Position numbers and translations under genes: made by a program. From Endoconidiophora laricicola (taxonomy: Eukaryota > Ascomycota > Sordariomycetes > Microascales > Ceratocystidaceae): a stretch of DNA of 64,000 bases. Shown here piece by piece: positions 1 through 11,123 of this stretch. The notes beneath the pieces were generated by a model that was not told the origin of the DNA, ran no database searches, and saw only the letters and a program-made list of their open reading frames with translations. The stretch's first letter is position 1. Each line of letters starts with the position of its first letter. The stretch spans positions 19,062-83,061 of the forward strand of contig LXGT01000118.1 in the NCBI GenBank assembly GCA_001640655.1, given 5' to 3'.

Positions 1-2603
1 TCATTTTCGAGCAATGCCTCTTGCGTATGATTTCTATGTAGCCACAAGATACAAAATACGTCAAAGCTTACCGTTGCTGCCGCTACAATGCAGATCAAGC
101 TAGTGTATACTCAAAGAGAGAGGCGCTGAGTTACTACTATTCATATCCGGAAATCCTGGTCCTGTCCGATTCTGCCCTTTTGGGGGCTGCCATTATGCCT
201 TATTTTTTTTTGTGCATCAATCTCATTCAGTTTCTGGTTGTTTGCCTGTCTCATCTAACTGTCCGCCAGTGCCGGCAGAATGACAGTCCAAAAGTTGGCT
301 ACTCTTATTACACAGAAAAGTAAATAGAAGCGTTCTAACTAGTACATAGCAGTACTAGAAAATCATGGCTAGGTCTGTTATCATCTAATGTCTTAGTCGC
401 ACGCAACTATTTTACAGAATCATACTAGCTTGTCCATCTATCTTCTTGATGTGCCACGGGTTCCTCGGCGAAGCTCTAAATTCCTTCGGTGACTTTCGTC
501 ATGCGCCTTGACTGGTCATTATCGCCGTGTCGAGTTTTTCTTTTCACACCTTAGCTTGATGGCAGTGACATCGAGAGAAGTAGCAATGGAAAGGGTAAGG
601 AGAGTACTACAACTTTGAATGCTGTTGTTATTATCAGTTTGTGATTGACTATCATACCAGAGACGCCGATACGCTGTAGCAGTTGGCTAGTCACTAATCA
701 CACGATGAACAAGGTCTGGTGCCGCCCTATCGGCTTCAGTCGGCTCGTGCTAGTAAGTAGTATTCTCTTTGCGGCAGTTTGTATCTTAGTGGTCTCTATC
801 AGTAACATACCGTGCATACGTGATAATGATATACGTAGTCACAGATTTAGTTTGGCGTAGTCGGTAATTCGCCATGCTAGCTCCGGCGTGCTTCTCAGGC
901 CACCAGCACATGCTTATAACGAGGCGGGCTTCTGAGCTAGTACTGCCACATATAAGACTCTTGAACAAACATACGCTATTCGATCATTACGACTATTTTC
1001 CATGAATACCAATCGCCGTTCATCGTCAGCTACTACGCTATACCTTACATACACCTCTTTAGGGCACATTTAGGAACAAGACCTCACTTCTAGGGAGCAG
1101 GTGGTCTGTTCACTATCTACGTCTTTATCAACCGTTAAAAAATAATGACCCTTCCAAGTCATTTTTCTTCACTCGGTCGGAAAAAAAAAAGCTTATAAAC
1201 TGTCTGGCCCAACGACTTCAAAGTTCTGCTTTCGTTCGATTTCATGATGACTACACTACCAGTACACGATCTTTCGTGACATTGAAAGAAAGATGTACAT
1301 GTCCCCCCAAAAAATATGTTTGATAAATCTTGTTGACTTTTTCTATGAAGATACACCGCTTAAGACATGCAACTCTGCTTCATCCCAACTTATAGACATA
1401 TGAATACTCGTTGCTCACAAAGGACTCGCGTTTTCATTCTCACTTGGTGAATCATAGGAACCGGGCTGATGTGTATCACTGTCACTATATGGAAATAGTG
1501 ACTCAGTGCCTTTTGCTAGTTAAGTTCTCTGTTAATTATACGAAAACTAATGATCTACTATAGGTCTAAGGTCAGACTTATAAGTAATCATAAGTAGGGT
1601 TATAATTAAATTCAAGGGTTAGACAGCACACGGCAGGGTTATCAAAATTTGACAGGAAGCGTTCTCTTATCACTTATCACCATGTGATATTGCAACTTGT
1701 GAACTAAAACAAGTACCTAACTTTGACTTCAATCCGGAAATCTATACAGCGTCTAAGACACTAGAATAGACTGCTGGTCTGCGGTGTTACTGGCCTTATC
1801 TTTGTCACTGGCTTTAAGTTACCGTTGTTCTCTTTTTCTCTACAGCAACTACACTATAGATAGTTGATACCGTAAGTTCACTAACGATGCATCAAGGGAT
1901 TAAAAATTGCTGGGGCTAAGCAAACAAGCAACCTGTCAGTTGATTGACATATAGTCTAACATACCACAACCTCCGTGAGAGAACTGAATAGTCTGGCTTA
2001 TAGGCAGGTTGGACCTGGGATTATATTCGGAGAGAAAAATCTGAGCGCCCCTGTCTCATCAACTACTAACCCCGATTGTAGAATCAGTACTAATATCTCT
2101 ATTTAGGTGGAAGGCACTACCTCGTGGTCCTTTGCTCGACTTGCTTGATTGTTTGCTCCGCATTTCAATAAGGTCGCAAAGGAATAGAAAAAAAAGCAAC
2201 TACTTAAGGGTCGTAAACTCACCTAAGCCTTAGATTTGACGTGTCATCTTACCTGTTTCTGAGTCAATACAGTTGACTGATTCTATTGGACCCGCTACCT
2301 CGTATCATACTATAGAGAGGCCAAGAGAGACCGAAGAGAGCCATCACATCCGAGGCTCTAGAGACACGGTAAAGAGGTTAGTTACGAAGGCTCAGAAAGA
2401 CACTGCTTGTGTGTCCTGCCCGTCCTATCCGGACTGGTGGTTACGAGAAAACACTGCCACTTCTTGTTCGCTCATCTCACCGACGTGCACCGTCCCGTGT
2501 ATCGGGCCACAATACTAGAAAAGTTCATCTCCATATTACCAATTATCAGCACCGCATAAGCCGCAGGAGTATTAGTTCACCGAGCAAATCGAAAACAATA
2601 GAA
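1..2603. other. Gene-free left flank
   Basis: No open reading frame here has recognisable similarity or splice logic; the few short frames are of chance length. The last part, from about 2270, is the upstream region of the SAM37 gene. No tRNA with paired A and B boxes was found. Two loose TTAGGG-like words occur near 1596 and 1614. A gene whose main part lies left of the window cannot be excluded for the first few hundred bases. Confidence 0.6.
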
Positions 2604-4058
2604 ATGCCTGATACCGACTATATACTGCACATCTGGGGCCCGGCATTTGGCCTTGCTTCTATAGATGTGGAGTGTCTTGCCGCTGTGACACTTGTCAAAC
2701 ATTCCGTATCGCGGGAAGGCCTTAAGAACTGGCAAATTATTGCCAGCAGCGATCCTTCTGTATCGTATCAAAGTAAGCATATTCACTCCAAGGCTTCGGT
2801 TGCCAACAGCCATTATCTTTTGTTCGTTTCCCCTCACTTGCTTTCTGTTCAAGAAAGGCCTCATATCGGGCCCTTTTCAAATTAGCCCGTCAGCCACTAC
2901 AACATCAGTCAACGTATTATCTCTAACGCGTAAGCAACCCCGTTTTATCTTTTTCACCTGAGCTCAGATCTTCTCCCTGCTCTGTACCATAAGTCCTCTT
3001 GGATATGTGGATATCGTTCCATCGCTCGCTATCTGGCCGCGATCACTGCGGCACAAACCGGCCTCACCACTTTATCTAGCCCTGACGCTGTGGCTTTCTC
3101 GGCATGGCTGGCGGCTAAAGCTACCGTGCTTCTTGATCTCTCGCTCTATGTCCCTGCCTCTAGTTGGACTTCTGTAACGCGTCCGGCGTATAGCAAGATT
3201 CTGCCTTGGCCATTGGCTTGGTCCATGCCACCGGCTCTTAGGAAACAAGCTATCCAGAGAGCGGAGAAACTTGGTTTTGAAGATCTCGAAGCTGACGTAA
3301 AGCTGGAACAGAAGAATAGCAAAGAGCAGGAAACTACGCTGCCGACGTCGTTTGACTGGAAAATTCCTGGGCTTCAGCGTAAGTCTATCTTGGGCGAAAT
3401 GTCACCAGAACAACAAGCTGGCATTAGACTCTATAGCTTTGCTAGGGAAGTTCTGGACATCATCCAAAAAGAAAGAAAGTCATTCCTTGAAGACGACCAT
3501 ATCTCACCCGAGGGATGTATAGCCTATGCATTCCTGTCTCTATTCATGAAGCCAGATGTTCCCCAGCCATGGCTGAAACAGTTGATAGTCTCAAGCTACC
3601 CAAGGCTAGTTGAGTTTGTCAATCAGGTAGATCTATTGAACAAGACAATCAACAGTAGTGTTCAGATAACATCCAAACCGCGCACCAAGCTAGCCATAGC
3701 TGCCAGCCTGTTTCACCAGCTTGTCCAGGAAATACCCGAAGTTGGTGATTTGTATCTCCAGGAATGGAAGCATCGCATCTTGGCTTCTGGCACTGATGGA
3801 AACCCCATAATACCGTCTAAATTGCTTAGTGGCACAGTTTTAATTGCTGGCGTTTTGGGCAGTCTGTATTATTATGTGCGGTCATTACACCCTTTAGGTC
3901 GGACTCTGTACATTTGGACCCCGTCATCAAGAAATAGACTAAGTGACTTTGGGGAATTGGGCACCATGCTTGGGTTGGCTATGGGCGGTTCTTCATTAGG
4001 ATACTCATCGTTGAATCAAAGGTCTAGTGTCGTCGAGGATGTTTCTATAGACTTGTAG
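2604..4058 (+). CDS. SAM37: Metaxin / Sam37-type subunit of the mitochondrial SAM complex
   Basis: Exons 2604-2772 and 2968-4058 give 419 residues. The first exon reads HIWGPAFGLASIDVECLAA, the metaxin/Sam37 N-terminal signature. The donor GTAAGC at 2773 and acceptor CTCAG at 2967 restore the family's expected continuation: DPSVSYQ, then NLLPALYHKSS, then GYRSIARYLAA. The protein is a GST-like fold pair (residues about 1-330) followed by one hydrophobic segment near residues 340-360 (SGTVLIAGVLGSLYYYV) and a short Ser-rich tail, as expected for an outer-membrane-anchored Sam37. Family role: with Sam50 and Sam35 it sorts and assembles beta-barrel proteins in the mitochondrial outer membrane. 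The 195-base intron is long for this window. The gene is convergent with the PHAF1 gene, whose stop is only about 160 bases away. Assignment to Sam37 rather than a generic metaxin is inference from length and the tail anchor. Confidence 0.85.
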
Positions 4059-4215
4059 AGAGTTCACAGATATGGATCATAAAATATTTATACGAAAAAA
4101 CGTTGTACTCATAAGGGGTAGAATTAGTAAAAAAAATCCATTTGTATGTATGTGTGAATATAGAATATATGGGACGATTTAAAAAAAATGAAAAACTGAT
4201 ATCATAACTATAATC

Positions 4216-5845
4216 TCAGAAGATCGTTACTGTGTTCACATAGTCATTACGCAAAACCTCAAAAACTAAGCCGGGAAGACCGTAAAGTGTCGTCGTCGAG
4301 TCATCCGTGCCATCTTTCCGCTGTGGCAGAGTCTTGGGAGCCCCAGCGCTTTCCTCCCATCCACCGACCATTTCACAATCACTTCCAGGGCTATCCCCCC
4401 AGCCACGGTTGAGAACCATGCCATTATCCCACTTGGGCTTTTCGCCCGGCGCCAGGGCGGCAACCCAGCGCTTCAACAGCCTCTCCTTAACGTTGGTAAA
4501 GTGTGTTTCCGAGTTGGGACGGCTTGCACTGTTATCTCTATCGTCTGCAGAGTCAAGGTATGCGATTTCCCAGCGGCAGCGACGGTGGCGGTTGAATTCG
4601 TACGAGCCGGGAATATTACCGTGTAAGACGACCTTGGTCGCGACGAGCCGGTCGGATGTGGCGGCTGAAATGGGCTTTTCGGGAACAATCAAGCTAGCAC
4701 TGTCGGGTGGAGGAGAAGGCGATGGCAGGGTCGGCATGGAGATTAGGATATCGAAGCCGAGGTAGAAGTAGTTGTAGAAACAAGCTCCGGAAGCGCTACC
4801 TGTTGCGGTATCGTCACTGTTGGAGTCATCATAGGGATCTTCAGTGAGAGATGACTGGTCCGTCTCAATAGCTTCGTCAGTGCGGACATCGTCGCCACCA
4901 TCACGGGTCCGGCTATGGCTTGCAGTGCGCTGCTTATGGATCGTCATGCGCTGGTCATTCTTGTGATATATAGCATTTGGCGGGCCAAGCTCGGCAACCA
5001 AGTCTTGGGGGGTAGTCTCGCCCAAGGTTATCCAAGTTGATGTGCTTGTCCATTTCTTGAAGAGTTGGAGTTTGCCGCCACCGTGAATGCGGACTAGAGA
5101 GATTTCGTCGGGAACTATGTCCTTGCTACGGGGAATATGAGTGCTTGCCTTCATACTAGGCAACACTTCGGTCCAGATGACATCGCGCGCAGCAGACCAG
5201 GAACTTCCATTGAAGATGGCCATAGATTGTGCGACCTGACTAGGAGCGGCAGATAAAAGGGAGACGACGTCTTTAGATGGCGAGTACGAAGACTGTGGAA
5301 GCTGGAAGGTGAATGCGACGCCTGGATACGAGAGCACATAGACACCTTCAGTATCGCCATCTTGTGGGGGAATATACTCCCCAGCATAAGTTGGGCCTAA
5401 AAATTTGTTGTAGATGTGTCTAAAGGATGGCCCAGCTATCGACTCGCCCATAACAGGAGAGGATGGGGAGGTCGGGGAGCTGACAGGCTTAACGAGCTCT
5501 ACATTGTTGTATGTGATATGGCTCTTGGAAAAGTCAAGCACTTCGATTAAACGCAGACGCTGTTCAGGGCCATCGAAGCGAAGGCGAAGGCCATTCAACG
5601 GGAGATTAACAGTCACTGGTTCTTGCACAGGGTCTTCGCGCGAGTATACAAGGTCGAGCTTCGGGAAATTCTGCGGCTCAGCTTTGAGGCGGGTAATTAT
5701 ATCATGAAGCGATGCGCCAAGTGCTGTGAGATGATGAAACAAAATCAGTATTACGATAAGCAAGTGTCGAGACCATCAGGGAAGGAGTCATACTCAAGAT
5801 CCCCAAGGCGCGATGGGGAAAGAGCTGCCCAGAATATAAAGCCAT
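4216..5845 (-). CDS. PHAF1: PHAF1 / UPF0183 (C16orf70) family protein
   Basis: Exons on the minus strand are 5845-5794 and 5723-4216, giving 519 residues. A 70-base intron (donor GTATGA, acceptor CTCACAG) splits RALGIL from TLGASLHDIITRL, restoring the family start LG-x-LG-x-SL. Family-wide motifs seen: NGLRLRFDGPEQRLRLIEVLD, a TYAGEY motif, VYVLSYPGVAFTF, ELGPPNAIYHKNDQRM, FYNYFYLGFDILI, VLHGNIPGSYEFN, and a C-terminal GLVFEVLRNDYVNTVT. The human family member, about 420 residues, is recruited with a BCAS3 partner to phagophores during selective autophagy; the fungal role is not established. The excess length lies in an acidic, Ser/Asp-rich linker (residues about 285-330) and a Pro/Ser-rich one. 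An in-frame ATG at 5914 would add 23 residues; the nearer one is chosen because family proteins start close to the LG motif. It is divergent from the kinesin gene. Confidence 0.85.
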
Positions 5846-6804
5846 GGAAACACAAAGATCAAGGGCGAGCCCCCTCGATAGCTGCTGATTGTGATAAGAT
5901 TGCGATGCGACCACTAAAGATAGATAGCACCAAGTTCTATATGATGACCATAGGATAGATTCAACGGACGAAGTGTACGCGAGTCTTGCGATTGGTTTGC
6001 GACGATAGGTGAGAGAGGCTGTCTTGGAAGAAAGGGATCAGAATGCTGAGATCGCATCAAGCTGTCACTTGTCGCGGTGGACGAGGACGTCATCTGAGCG
6101 GATGAGTAAGCCAATAGCTTAGCTAGGGATGGCTGATAAGGCGATAAGAGACTGCGCGGGGCGTGCTGCATAAGCGCTTCAGGGATCTAAGGCTGGCGCT
6201 TCCCGAAGTAGTAATAGCTGTGGGTGCGTTGCCCAGCCAACGCGTAAAAGTGGGACTTGCAGAACTCTGGCGTTTGGCGACAGTAGACTTAGCATGTTTA
6301 TGCCAAAGTCATCAAATTCAAACTTAGTGCTTCCATCCAGAACCATGCATTGACCTTTTTTTTTTTTTTTACTTAGCAGGCATAGATTACCTGTTCTGGT
6401 TACACTTCCAGGAACCTGCGGCGTTGTTTCCCCTTGCCGGCTTTTCGTGACAAGGCGAGCAGCAATTAACACAATTTCATCTCCACCAACACGAAAAAAG
6501 GTAAATCTCACGCCAAGGTCGAGTTTTTGGCCGCTTATTTTTTTCTTACGTCCGGTAACATTTATCGTACTATTTGTTATAGGGTTGTTTCGCTCTCTCA
6601 CACTATCATCGTCGATTGGAAATCCCATCCCTACCGGCATCGGCGCGTCAGTATCAATATCACCGCTAGCGTCTTTGTCTTCTACCTCCCGCAGATTGCT
6701 CCGATCATACCATCCTATCGTTAGTCACGTTGGCCTTAAAGCTGCTTACCGCAATCCTGGCGCCTCATACATCTTCGCGCGCGGAACCTGTGAAACGGTC
6801 CGCT
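5846..6804. promoter_or_regulatory. Shared upstream region of PHAF1 and kinesin-5
   Basis: These 959 bases separate two divergent start codons, so they should hold both promoters and 5' leaders. A T15 tract sits at 6356-6370, the kind of homopolymer that excludes nucleosomes. Frames of 60 to 155 codons on both strands cover parts of the region but match nothing and have no splice context. No clear TATA box was seen. Confidence 0.5.
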
Positions 6805-9800
6805 ATGGCGCCTTCCAGTACACGAGCCGGGTCGACCATCCCCGCCCCAGGCCGCCGTCTCACGAAGCGACCTTCGACTGCCCGCCCACCTGTTTCGCAC
6901 GCCACCACTGGCTCTAGACTAGATCGGGCTAGCCGCGCCGTTTCACCGGCTGAGTCTGTCATGTCGACGGCCACCAATATGACGGCCGGTGGCCAGAAGC
7001 GCAAAGATCGCGACTTTGAGCCAGACGTTGCTGCCGTCCAGAGCGACGAAACCAACATCAATGTTGTCGTGCGGTGTCGCGGCCGCAATGATCGTGAGAT
7101 AAAAGAAAATAGCAACGTTGTGGTCATGACGGACGGCGTACAGGGCAAGACGGTGGAGTTGTCCATGGGCCCAAATGCGGTTAGCAATAAGACATACACT
7201 TTCGATCGCGTCTTTTCGCCCGCTTCAGACCAGACTATGATGTTTGATGAGACCGTGAAGCCCATGCTAGGCGAGGTAAGTCTTGGCTTTACTACAAAAG
7301 TACACTAGTGTGGATCTTCCTTTGACTAACTTCATCCTTTTATTTTTTTTCAAACAGATGCTTGCCGGCTATAACTGCACGATCTTTGCCTATGGACAAA
7401 CCGGCACGGGCAAAACTTACACCATGTCTGGTGACATGACAGAAACTTTGGGACTTTTATCCGATAACGCAGGTATCATCCCTCGCGTACTCCAGTCTCT
7501 TTTCCAACAACTCGAATTAGAAAGCACCGAGCATTGTATTAAGTGTTCATTCATCGAACTATACAATGAAGAACTCCGTGACTTGGTCACATCAGACGAC
7601 TCGATTAAACTCAAGATATACGAGGACAACTCACGCCGTGGTCACTCTACTACAGTGGTCCAGGGCGTTGAGGAAAAGTTCATCAAGAATGCTGCTGAAG
7701 GCATTAAACTTTTGCAAGATGGCAGCATGAAGCGTCAAGTTGCCGCCACAAAGTGCAACGACCTGAGCAGTCGTAGTCATACTGTCTTCACCATCACATC
7801 CTGTATAAAACGAGTGGCGGATGATGGCAATGAAGACTATATCAGCGCAGGAAAACTCAACCTGGTAGACTTGGCTGGTAGTGAGAACATCCAGCGATCT
7901 GGAGCTGAAAACAAGAGAGCAACCGAGGCTGGCCTTATCAACAAGAGTTTACTGACTCTTGGCCGTGTCATCAATGCTCTTGTCGACCGCAGCCAGCATA
8001 TTCCATACAGAGAGTCCAAACTCACTCGTCTGCTACAAGATTCCCTCGGTGGACGGACTAAGACTTGCATTATTGCTACTATATCCCCCGCCAAAGTCAA
8101 CCTCGAAGAAACAATCTCAACACTCGACTATGCTTTTCGCGCCAAGAATATTCGAAACAAGCCTCAGCTAAACGCCAGAATTAACCGCAAGGCGTTACTA
8201 CAAGAGTTTGCTACCGAAATTGAGCGCCTCAAAATGGAACTGATCGCTACACGACAACGTAACGGCGTGTACCTCACAAATGACACCTTCGAAGAAATGA
8301 CTGCTACTAGCGAGTCACGACGAATTGTCATGAGCGAACAGTCTGCCAAGATCGAAACACTCGAAACCAACCTACGAAACAAGGCACAAGAACTTTGGAA
8401 CTTGACGACGACATTCACTGGCCTCAGGAAGGACCACGAATCAACGACACAAGTACTGTCCGAAACGAAAGGCGTATTAGAGCATACCGAGATCGTTCTT
8501 CTAGAGACCCGGAGGACGTTATCTGACGAGACTATCATGAGGGAAGCCCACCAAGAGACTGAACGGAAACTTGCTGAAATCGGCACTGAGCTTATCTCTA
8601 CTGTGAAGCGCGCCATTGATGATGTTGACGGGCTCCAAGCAAAGAACAAGCGGAAATCCGATCTTCAGTCAATCAACCGAGATGCCTGGGGAACAGCACA
8701 GGGCGAAGTGGTTGACGTCACGCAACTCGTTGAGAGGCGGGTCCAGGAATTCCGTGATCAACAAGAAGAAAGTCTCTCGAATATGTCAAACCGCATGCAG
8801 GGATTTGTGTTTGAGGAGATTGAGAAGCTTTCATCTACCCAGAAGTTATTGGACAAGCAGTTCGACTTGTTCGCTAAGTCAAAAGAAGACCTAGTTGAGC
8901 AGAGCGAATGCTCCAAGGACGCTATGAATGCTGTTCTCGAGGAGATCAAAGAGGTTCGCGATGCCGTCAAAGAACGTGTTGGTGACAGTCTGCAAGAGAT
9001 TTCCAAAGCAGCCGAGCGTATCGCCGCCGATGTGCTACAAGAGATGAAGTCTTTCCATAACCAACTGGATAAATCATATACTGGACTTGGGGCAGACTTC
9101 AAGTCGCTCTTTGAGCAGACGGTCCAGAGTATGGAGGCTCAAAAGGCTGAAACAGACCTACTACGCCAACAACTAGCACTTGCTACCGGCCATGTTTTGC
9201 AGCAAAATGCCACTCTAAATGCGCAAGTACAGCAGGCAATGGAGAGTGAGCGGAAGCAATCAGCAGTAGATCGCCAAAAGCTTCTCGGCCAGATCGCAAG
9301 TCTCATTAATGCCGATGCGGCGGCGCGCGAGGAACGCTTGTCCAGCCAGTCTGTAGATCTTCGCGACGGGATTTCCAAGGCTACTACCACTTTGCAATCT
9401 GGAACGAATCAATACAGCCAGGCCATGGACGGCATCAACAACAAGCAGTCAGAGTTTGCCGATACTGTCAAGCGAGCTAGCGAGTTGCTGGCCAGCAAGG
9501 TCCACGATGATTGGAGAGTATGTATCACCATATCGTCAATATCGCCGAGATTTGGCTGTATTTTACTAACGCTGATACAGGTTGCTAAAAAGCAAAGCGA
9601 GGGCATCCAGACAGCCGCAAAGAGTGTCCATGCCAAGACTGTGCGGATCGTCGAAGAGCAAGTGGCTGATCTTGACACACAGATGGTGGCTCTCGATGAC
9701 TTTGTGGCCCGAGCTTGCCAGGAAAACAACCAACACCACGAAACGACAATAACTGCTATAGACGACGTGGCAAATACGGTTGAGGGCTCGTTTGATGCCA

Positions 9801-10426
9801 TCTCGTCCCACTTCTCTTCCACGTTCGAACGAGTTAACGCACTCGGCGGAGCGATGGAGGCTAAAGCAGCAGATGCCATCTCACAGCTGGATCCAATCCA
9901 GGGCAATATCTGCCAGCCGCTTGCCGACTTACGCACCGATATTTCAAGTAGACATTTGCGTGAATACACGGCAACTGGCCATACGCCTAAGCGCGTGCAG
10001 TACGCCTTCCCAACATCTCTGCCTCGCACTGCCTCACCAGGAACTCTTCTATCTCGCGTAGAAAGCGTCGACGACTCGCCTCCGATCAAGGACGAAGACG
10101 GAGACATTGTCTTTGCTGACATCGAGACCTGCGTATCGCCAACACCTAAGCCTCTAAGCGATGAATCGACCTTGTCTAGATCTACGGGTCTCCGTGAAGT
10201 CAACCCTAACACTAGCGGTATTTTGTTCGAACACACTGTGACTACAACGATCCCTTTGGCTACAGGCAGTGATGAGGACGCGCAAACGTCCCGGTTCCGC
10301 AGGCCTACGCGTAACAAACTGCCTACAAAAAAGGCGGGCTTGATGGATGGCCGTGAAAACCGGATGACAGCTAGTAGCCTACCATCTGGCCTGCCAAAGC
10401 AGCGTAAAAGCTCTAGGCTTGCGTAG
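6805..10426 (+). CDS. bimC: Kinesin-5 (BimC/Cut7 family) spindle motor
   Basis: Exons 6805-7275, 7358-9517 and 9581-10426 give 1158 residues. The motor domain starts near residue 83 (NINVVVRCRGRND). The P-loop GQTGTGKT is at about 170-177, followed by switch I SSRSH, switch II LVDLAGSE, and NKSLLTLGRVINAL. A long coiled-coil stalk follows, and the tail carries the BimC box TPKRVQYAFPTSLPRT, which contains the conserved Cdk1-site threonine. The first intron uses GTAAGT with branch GACTAAC; the second uses GTATGT with TACTAAC. Kinesin-5 tetramers cross-link and slide antiparallel spindle microtubules to separate spindle poles. The length is typical (about 1050-1200). Upstream in-frame ATG 6730 would add 25 residues; 6805 is preferred for its Ser/Pro-rich BimC-like start, but this is a weak choice. 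A 302-codon frame lies antisense near the 3' end and is a shadow. Confidence 0.95.
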
Positions 10427-11123
10427 GAAAACTCCTCATTTTCTTTTACTCAATTTCTTTCTCACACAATGGCCGTTATCACTTACTAACTTAAAATTAT
10501 ACATTCTCTTAATAGGTGGGAGAAGGCTTTTTTCATGGGTTGGATGGGCGGGGGGAAAAACAAAATCCTTTTTCTGAGGTACGGACGAGTCTATGTCCGT
10601 TATATTTCTGCCACTGTTTTCTATCTTTGGTTTCTCTACCAATTTCTTTCTTCATCTTCAAGTTTAGGGACGGACTTTTCACTAGCGACACTGGGCGGCG
10701 TTTTCTCTTCGCATTTATCTGTTGTTTCTTCTTCGCGTTTGGGGTTTTAGGTCAGATATGTTGCATTATCAGCACCAGGCGTTTCTTTTTTCTTCTCCCT
10801 CCTTTTCTCGGTCACGTACTAACTTTCTTATCTTGGAAGGTTCTTACGCTTCATATATTCATCTTTCGTTCGGTTATTGTTTCTTTATATTTTAAGAGCA
10901 TGTTGTCTTTCATTTTTGGTTCTAGATGTTAGTACTCTTTTTATTCGTCTCTTTGTAGGACTTCCATTGATACCCCCTTTTCTTAGCTTTTACTGAATTC
11001 AAGATTATGGATGATATTTTATGTAACTGTTTTTATACACATTGAGAATATAGGTGTGTTCATATTGTAGCAACTTATAAATGGCGGTATAAATCAAAGC
11101 TAGAATAAGCTTGTTTCATTGAC
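10427..11123. other. Convergent 3' region, kinesin-5 / RRN9
   Basis: This T-rich stretch on the plus strand sits between two converging stop codons. It should hold both 3' untranslated regions and polyadenylation signals, for example TATAAATGG near 11075 and several TTTTAT runs. Frames reading across it are low-complexity Phe/Leu/Ser translations of pyrimidine tracts and are not credible genes. Confidence 0.6.

Noticed and set aside
3090..4058. Reading the first gene as Pex16
   Set aside because: The upstream exon HIWGPAFGLASID and the splice join identify metaxin/Sam37 instead.
4307..4765. 152-codon plus-strand frame opposite PHAF1
   Set aside because: Antisense shadow of a conserved gene, with no recognisable domain.
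6179..6640. 153-codon minus-strand frame in the PHAF1/kinesin promoter
   Set aside because: It reads through a T15 tract as poly-Lys, has no similarity and no splice partners.
9409..10317. 302-codon open frame antisense to kinesin-5
   Set aside because: It lies fully opposite conserved coding sequence, has Ser/Cys/Leu-heavy composition typical of a shadow, and no similarity.
10516..10932. 138-codon frame after kinesin-5
   Set aside because: Phe/Leu/Ser translation of pyrimidine tracts in a 3' region.
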